Shown here piece by piece: positions 5,953 through 9,059 of a stretch of 9,059 bases of DNA. The notes beneath the pieces are model-generated. The model searched no databases, was not told where the DNA came from, and saw nothing but the letters and a program-made list of their open reading frames with translations. Position numbers and translations under genes: made by a program. The number at the start of each line of letters is the position of its first letter. Within the stretch, counting starts at the first letter, position 1. The DNA is taken from positions 1 through 9,059 of the forward strand of contig WGBK01000369.1 of NCBI GenBank assembly GCA_015494335.1. The letters are read 5' to 3'. Source of the stretch: Gammaproteobacteria bacterium (GTDB lineage: Bacteria > Pseudomonadota > Gammaproteobacteria > GCA-001735895).

Positions 5953-6560
5953 CGTTCGCCCCAGCGTGGCGACAGCTGGTTGTCGATGCCGAGCTGGTCG
6001 AGTACCCGGCTGACGACAAAATCGATCAGGTCGTCCACGCTTTCGACGCCCTGGTAGAAGGCGGGGTTGGGCGGCATGATGACGACGCCCTGGTTCGACA
6101 GGCGCAGCATGTTCTCCAGGTGCAGGCTGGAGAAGGGCATCTCGCGCGGCAGCAGGATCAGCGGCCGGCGTTCCTTGAGGATGACATCCGCCGCGCGGTG
6201 GATCAGGTTGTTGCCGATGCCCTGGGCGATGGCCGCCAGGCTGCCCATGGAGCAGGGGCAGATCACCATCGCGTCGGCCACCGAGGAGCCGCTGGCCGGC
6301 GGCGCGGTCCACTGGTCGCGCCCGTACACGACCAACTGGTCATCCTCGATCGCAAAGCGCTCGCGCAACTGGCGCTGCATCGCCTGCGGGCTTTCGGCGA
6401 GCTTGAGATCGGTTTCCATCGCCATCACGATCTGCCCGGGCTGGGAGCAGAGAAACTGCACCCGGCAGCCGGCGATCAGCAATTGCTCGAGAAGACGCAG
6501 GCTGTAGGGCGCGCCGGAAGCGCCGGTCATGGCCAAGGTAATGGTGGCGGGCGGCTTCAT
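5949..6560 (-). CDS. ubiX: Flavin prenyltransferase UbiX
   Basis: UbiX attaches a dimethylallyl group to FMN, making the prenylated FMN cofactor used by UbiD-type decarboxylases in ubiquinone synthesis and aromatic acid breakdown. The 203 residues match the family. Visible features are the FMN-binding start ITLAMTGASGAPYSLRLLE (7-25), CPCSMGSLAAIAQGIGNNLIHRAAD with its Ser/Gly-rich FMN loop, LKERRPLILLPREMPFSSLHLENM, and VVIMPPNPAFY near the C-terminus. These include the conserved Arg and Glu positions of the prenyl phosphate site. Start and stop both sit in ATGA overlaps, with the kinase upstream and the LON-domain gene downstream. No Shine-Dalgarno sequence is visible before the start, so translation probably depends on ribosomes leaving the kinase gene. 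In Pseudomonas, as I remember it, ubiX is directly beside mpl. No ubiD is in the window. Confidence 0.94.
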   Translation of the reverse strand: MKPPATITLAMTGASGAPYSLRLLEQLLIAGCRVQFLCSQPGQIVMAMETDLKLAESPQAMQRQLRERFAIEDDQLVVYGRDQWTAPPASGSSVADAMVICPCSMGSLAAIAQGIGNNLIHRAADVILKERRPLILLPREMPFSSLHLENMLRLSNQGVVIMPPNPAFYQGVESVDDLIDFVVSRVLDQLGIDNQLSPRWGER

Positions 6561-7906
6561 TGATCTTGCACGATGCGCGTCAGGCAGGTGATTTCCATGG
6601 TTTTCTCGATCTGCTCCAGGGTTTCCGGCTCGGCCTCGCGGGCACGCCGCTCGTTGGCGTGGGACAGACGCTGGATCAGGCTGTCGAGGAACACCCGGTA
6701 GTATTTCAGTTGTGTGTCCATCGAGGTTTTTTCAAGCAGGGAGTTGGACATGGCCATCACGGTCACGTCGCTGCTGGCGACGATCGAGGCCTGCAGGCGC
6801 GAGCGGGTGATCAGCGCCGCCTCGCCGAAGCAGTCGCCAGGGCCCATGTCGTCCAGCGAGAGGCCGTCCTTGACCACCTCGACATGCCCCTGGGTGATGA
6901 CATAGAGGGTGTTCTCGATCTCGCCCTCGGCGGCGATGACATCGCCCTTGCGATAGTCGATCCAGTCGCAGGCATCGACGATCTCGCTGATCTGCTGATC
7001 GCTGAAGTCGCGGAAGAAACGCAGCTGGCGCATCGAGGCCCATTTCTCCTGCATGTCGATCAGGTGGCCGACCAGACGCAGGCGGCCGAAGGCGCGGGAC
7101 AGTTCGCTGGCCAGGGCCTGGGCCGTGGGGTAGCGCTCGTCGATATCCTTGCGCAGGCATTTCTCGACGATCTCCACCACCACCTCGGGCAGGTCTGGGC
7201 GCAGCAGCGACAGGGGGTCGGGGTCGCGCTCGAGAATCTGCTCCGTGAGTTCTTCGAGGGTCTTGGCGCGGAACAGCGGGCGGCGTGCCAGCAGCGTGTA
7301 CATGACCGCGCCGAGGGAGTAGATATCCGATTGCGGTGTCAGCGTGGTCTCTTCGCGCACCTGTTCCGGGGGTGCGTACATCGGGCTGCCGAGGATGGCG
7401 CTGTCGCTGCCGGCACCGAGTTCGATATGGGCGATGCTGAAATCCATGATCTTGATCTGACCATCCAGGGTCAGCATGATGTTGGCCGGTTTCAGGTCGC
7501 GGTGGATGATGCCCTGGCGGTGGATGTACTCGAGTCCGACCGCGCACTGGTACATGGCATCGACCACCTGCACGGTGCTCAGGGCGCGATCCCCGCCGGT
7601 GTATTCGCTCAGGGGATGGCCATCGACGAACTCCATCACGATGTAGTTCATGTCGTCGATCTGCCCGGCGTCATAGACCGCGACGATGGAGGGGTGGTGC
7701 ATGCGTCCGGCGGCGTAGACCTCGGAAAAGAACAGTTCGCGCATCTTCTGGGCCTGGCGCGGATCCTCCTGCCCCGGATCCTTGGCGACCTTGATCGCCA
7801 CCGGGCGTTGCACGAAGGGGTCGTAGCCCTCGTAGACGATGCCCATCGACCCCTTGCCGATGCGGCGCTTGATGTCGTACTTGCCGATCTTGCTCGGGCG
7901 TTTCAT
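6557..7906 (-). CDS. Ser/Thr protein kinase with C-terminal cyclic-nucleotide-binding-like domain
   Basis: A 449-residue soluble protein with no signal peptide or membrane helix. The kinase domain (about 10-272) is of the eukaryote-like Hanks type: glycine loop GKGSMG (17-22), VAIK with Lys39, a likely alpha-C Glu62, catalytic loop HRDLKPAN (His135, Asp137, Asn142), metal-site Asp155 in DFS, GSPMYAPPEQ (173-182) and DIYSLG (194-199). Two motifs deviate: DFG is DFS, and APE reads PPE. After a helical linker, residues about 293-395 resemble a CRP-type cyclic-nucleotide-binding domain (YRKGDVIAAEGEIENTLYVITQGHVEV, then GDCFGEAAL at 357-365). However, the canonical phosphate-binding Arg seems to be Leu371, with Arg370 beside it. 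The charged tail (396-449) is helical. The domain order suggests kinase activity gated by a ligand or by the CNB fold (inference). The start at 7906 has GGAGGA six bases upstream and overlaps the mpl stop as ATGA. Confidence 0.93.
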   Translation of the reverse strand: MKRPSKIGKYDIKRRIGKGSMGIVYEGYDPFVQRPVAIKVAKDPGQEDPRQAQKMRELFFSEVYAAGRMHHPSIVAVYDAGQIDDMNYIVMEFVDGHPLSEYTGGDRALSTVQVVDAMYQCAVGLEYIHRQGIIHRDLKPANIMLTLDGQIKIMDFSIAHIELGAGSDSAILGSPMYAPPEQVREETTLTPQSDIYSLGAVMYTLLARRPLFRAKTLEELTEQILERDPDPLSLLRPDLPEVVVEIVEKCLRKDIDERYPTAQALASELSRAFGRLRLVGHLIDMQEKWASMRQLRFFRDFSDQQISEIVDACDWIDYRKGDVIAAEGEIENTLYVITQGHVEVVKDGLSLDDMGPGDCFGEAALITRSRLQASIVASSDVTVMAMSNSLLEKTSMDTQLKYYRVFLDSLIQRLSHANERRAREAEPETLEQIEKTMEITCLTRIVQDQ

Positions 7907-9059
7907 GCCGAATCCTCCAGGGCTTGTGCAAGCCGGCGCGGCAGGCCGCCAAAGCCGCCATTGCTCATCAGCACGATACGGTCGCCGGGTCGGGCTTCGT
8001 TCAGCAGCCGGGCGACGATCTGCTGCAGATCGTCGAAGGCATGGAGCTTCTGCGGGCGTTCGGCACAAACCGCCTCGAGGCTCCAGTCGAGGTTGCCGGG
8101 ATCGTAGAGCCAGGCCTGATCCGCGGCATCGAAGGCAGCGGCCAGGCGGTCGCGGTGCACGCCCTGTTTCATGGTGTTGGATCGTGGTTCGAAGATGGCG
8201 AAAAGCCGACCTTCGTTATTGTCGCGCAGGGCGCCGAGGGTTTCCGTGATGGCGGTCGGGTGATGGGCAAAATCCTCGTACAGGCGGATGCCGCGGGCCT
8301 CGGCGATCAGCTCCTGGCGGCGCTTGACGCCCCTGAAATCCCGCAGCGCCTCGATGCCGACCTCGATCGGAACCCCGGCGTGGCGCGCCGCGAGCAGGGC
8401 GGCAGCGGCATTGAGGCGGTTGAAACGGCCGGGAAGCGACAGTTCCAGCCGGTGGGTCCGGCTGCTGTCGCGGTCGAGCAGGCGTTGGTCGCCGAGCAGT
8501 TGCAGGTCGCTGTCGGCCTGGTCGCCGAAATGTTGCACTGGCGACCAGCAGCCCATATCGAGCATGGATTCCAGGTGGGGATCGCCGGAGCGGACAATGG
8601 CCAGCCCGTTGCGCGGGAGAATGCGCATCAGGTGGTGAAATTGCCGCTTGATCGCGTCCAGATCGTCGAAGATGTCCGCATGATCGAACTCGAGATTGTT
8701 CAGTACCAGGCTGCGCGGACGGTAGTGCAGGAACTTGCTGCGCTTGTCGAAGAAGGCGGTGTCGTATTCGTCGGCTTCGATGACGAAGAAAGGCGCCGCG
8801 CCGAGACGGGCCGAGATGCCGAAGTTCCGGGTCAGGCCGCCGATCAGGAAACCGGGCTGGAGCCCGGCCTGCTCGAGGATCCAGGCCAGCAGGCTGGCCG
8901 TGGTGGTTTTGCCGTGGGTACCGGCCACGGCCAGCACCCAGCGTTCGCGCAGCAGGTGTTCGGACAGCCATTGCGGACCGGAGATGTAGTCGAGCCCGCG
9001 CTCGAGGATGATCTCGACCTGTTCGTTGCCCCGCGACAGGGCGTTGCCGATGATGTAGA
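7903..9059 (-). CDS. mpl: UDP-N-acetylmuramate:L-Ala-gamma-D-Glu-meso-diaminopimelate ligase, 5' end cut by the window
   Basis: Mpl reattaches the tripeptide recovered from old peptidoglycan to UDP-MurNAc, a recycling step in the cytosol. The window holds 384 residues; about 60 N-terminal ones lie beyond the right edge, judging by the E. coli protein. Reading begins YIIGNALSRGN, then SGPQWL, and the ATP-binding loop VAGTHGKTTT follows. Further on are GGLTRNFGISARLG, EADEYDTAFFDKRSKF, LNNLEFDHADIFDD, YEDFAHHPTA, EPRSNTMKQG and MSNGGFGG, in the same order and wording as E. coli Mpl. These distinguish it from MurC, which uses L-alanine. The meso-diaminopimelate specificity implies a Gram-negative-type wall. 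The stop overlaps the kinase start as ATGA, so mpl leads the kinase-ubiX-LON-domain unit in this window. The promoter is outside. Confidence 0.95.
   Translation of the reverse strand, partial: YIIGNALSRGNEQVEIILERGLDYISGPQWLSEHLLRERWVLAVAGTHGKTTTASLLAWILEQAGLQPGFLIGGLTRNFGISARLGAAPFFVIEADEYDTAFFDKRSKFLHYRPRSLVLNNLEFDHADIFDDLDAIKRQFHHLMRILPRNGLAIVRSGDPHLESMLDMGCWSPVQHFGDQADSDLQLLGDQRLLDRDSSRTHRLELSLPGRFNRLNAAAALLAARHAGVPIEVGIEALRDFRGVKRRQELIAEARGIRLYEDFAHHPTAITETLGALRDNNEGRLFAIFEPRSNTMKQGVHRDRLAAAFDAADQAWLYDPGNLDWSLEAVCAERPQKLHAFDDLQQIVARLLNEARPGDRIVLMSNGGFGGLPRRLAQALEDSA

Noticed and set aside
6560..8107. Very long open frame (about 515 codons) on the plus strand opposite the kinase and the end of mpl
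   Set aside because: It is antisense to clear motifs of the kinase and Mpl, is rich in His, Asp, Gln and Val as expected from the complementary frame of GC-rich coding DNA, and has no recognisable domain.
1..9059. Search for CRISPR arrays, tRNA or rRNA genes, insertion sequences, phage genes, toxin-antitoxin pairs or defence operons
   Set aside because: No regularly spaced direct repeats, transposase or integrase motifs, or RNA gene signatures were seen. The window is almost fully occupied by housekeeping genes.

Overview
The window looks like ordinary GC-rich gammaproteobacterial chromosome. The basis is gene order as well as protein similarity. From memory, the neighbourhood radC / coaBC-dut-(algC)-argB / pyrE is typical of Pseudomonas and related gammaproteobacteria, as is mpl next to ubiX. 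The ArgB, Dut, CoaBC, RadC and Mpl proteins align closely with the Pseudomonas or E. coli versions I remember. A cytosolic eukaryote-like Ser/Thr kinase and a DUF4124 coiled-coil protein suggest an environmental lineage (for example a Chromatiales-type sulfur oxidiser) rather than an enteric, but genus cannot be fixed from this sequence.

Layout, left to right. (1) 1-1001, plus strand: the 3' end of pyrE (pyrimidine synthesis), then a secreted DUF1223 thioredoxin-fold protein. (2) 1165-1887, plus strand: an exported DUF4124 coiled-coil protein that converges on argB with 7 bp between the stops. (3) 1895-4477, minus strand: a tight coaBC-dut-argB operon with gaps of 8 and 9 bp, for coenzyme A synthesis, dUTP hydrolysis and arginine synthesis. 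The algC that sits between dut and argB in Pseudomonas is absent. (4) 4478-4522: a 45-bp divergent control region. (5) 4523-5194, plus strand: radC. (6) 5195-5364: a convergent intergenic gap holding a large imperfect palindrome with an internal hairpin, which looks like a dispersed extragenic repeat. (7) 5365-9059, minus strand: a four-gene unit transcribed mpl -> Ser/Thr kinase with a cyclic-nucleotide-binding-like domain -> ubiX -> LON N-terminal-domain protein. Every junction in it is a 4-base ATGA stop/start overlap; mpl runs off the right edge.

Most of the window is housekeeping metabolism. The two parts worth a second look are the kinase and the repeat. The kinase is built into a peptidoglycan-recycling/prenyl-FMN operon, reads Asp-Phe-Ser where kinases usually have Asp-Phe-Gly, and has an atypical phosphate-binding cassette. 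The repeat is the compound palindrome at 5234-5331. No RNA gene, CRISPR array, insertion sequence, prophage or clear defence system is visible.
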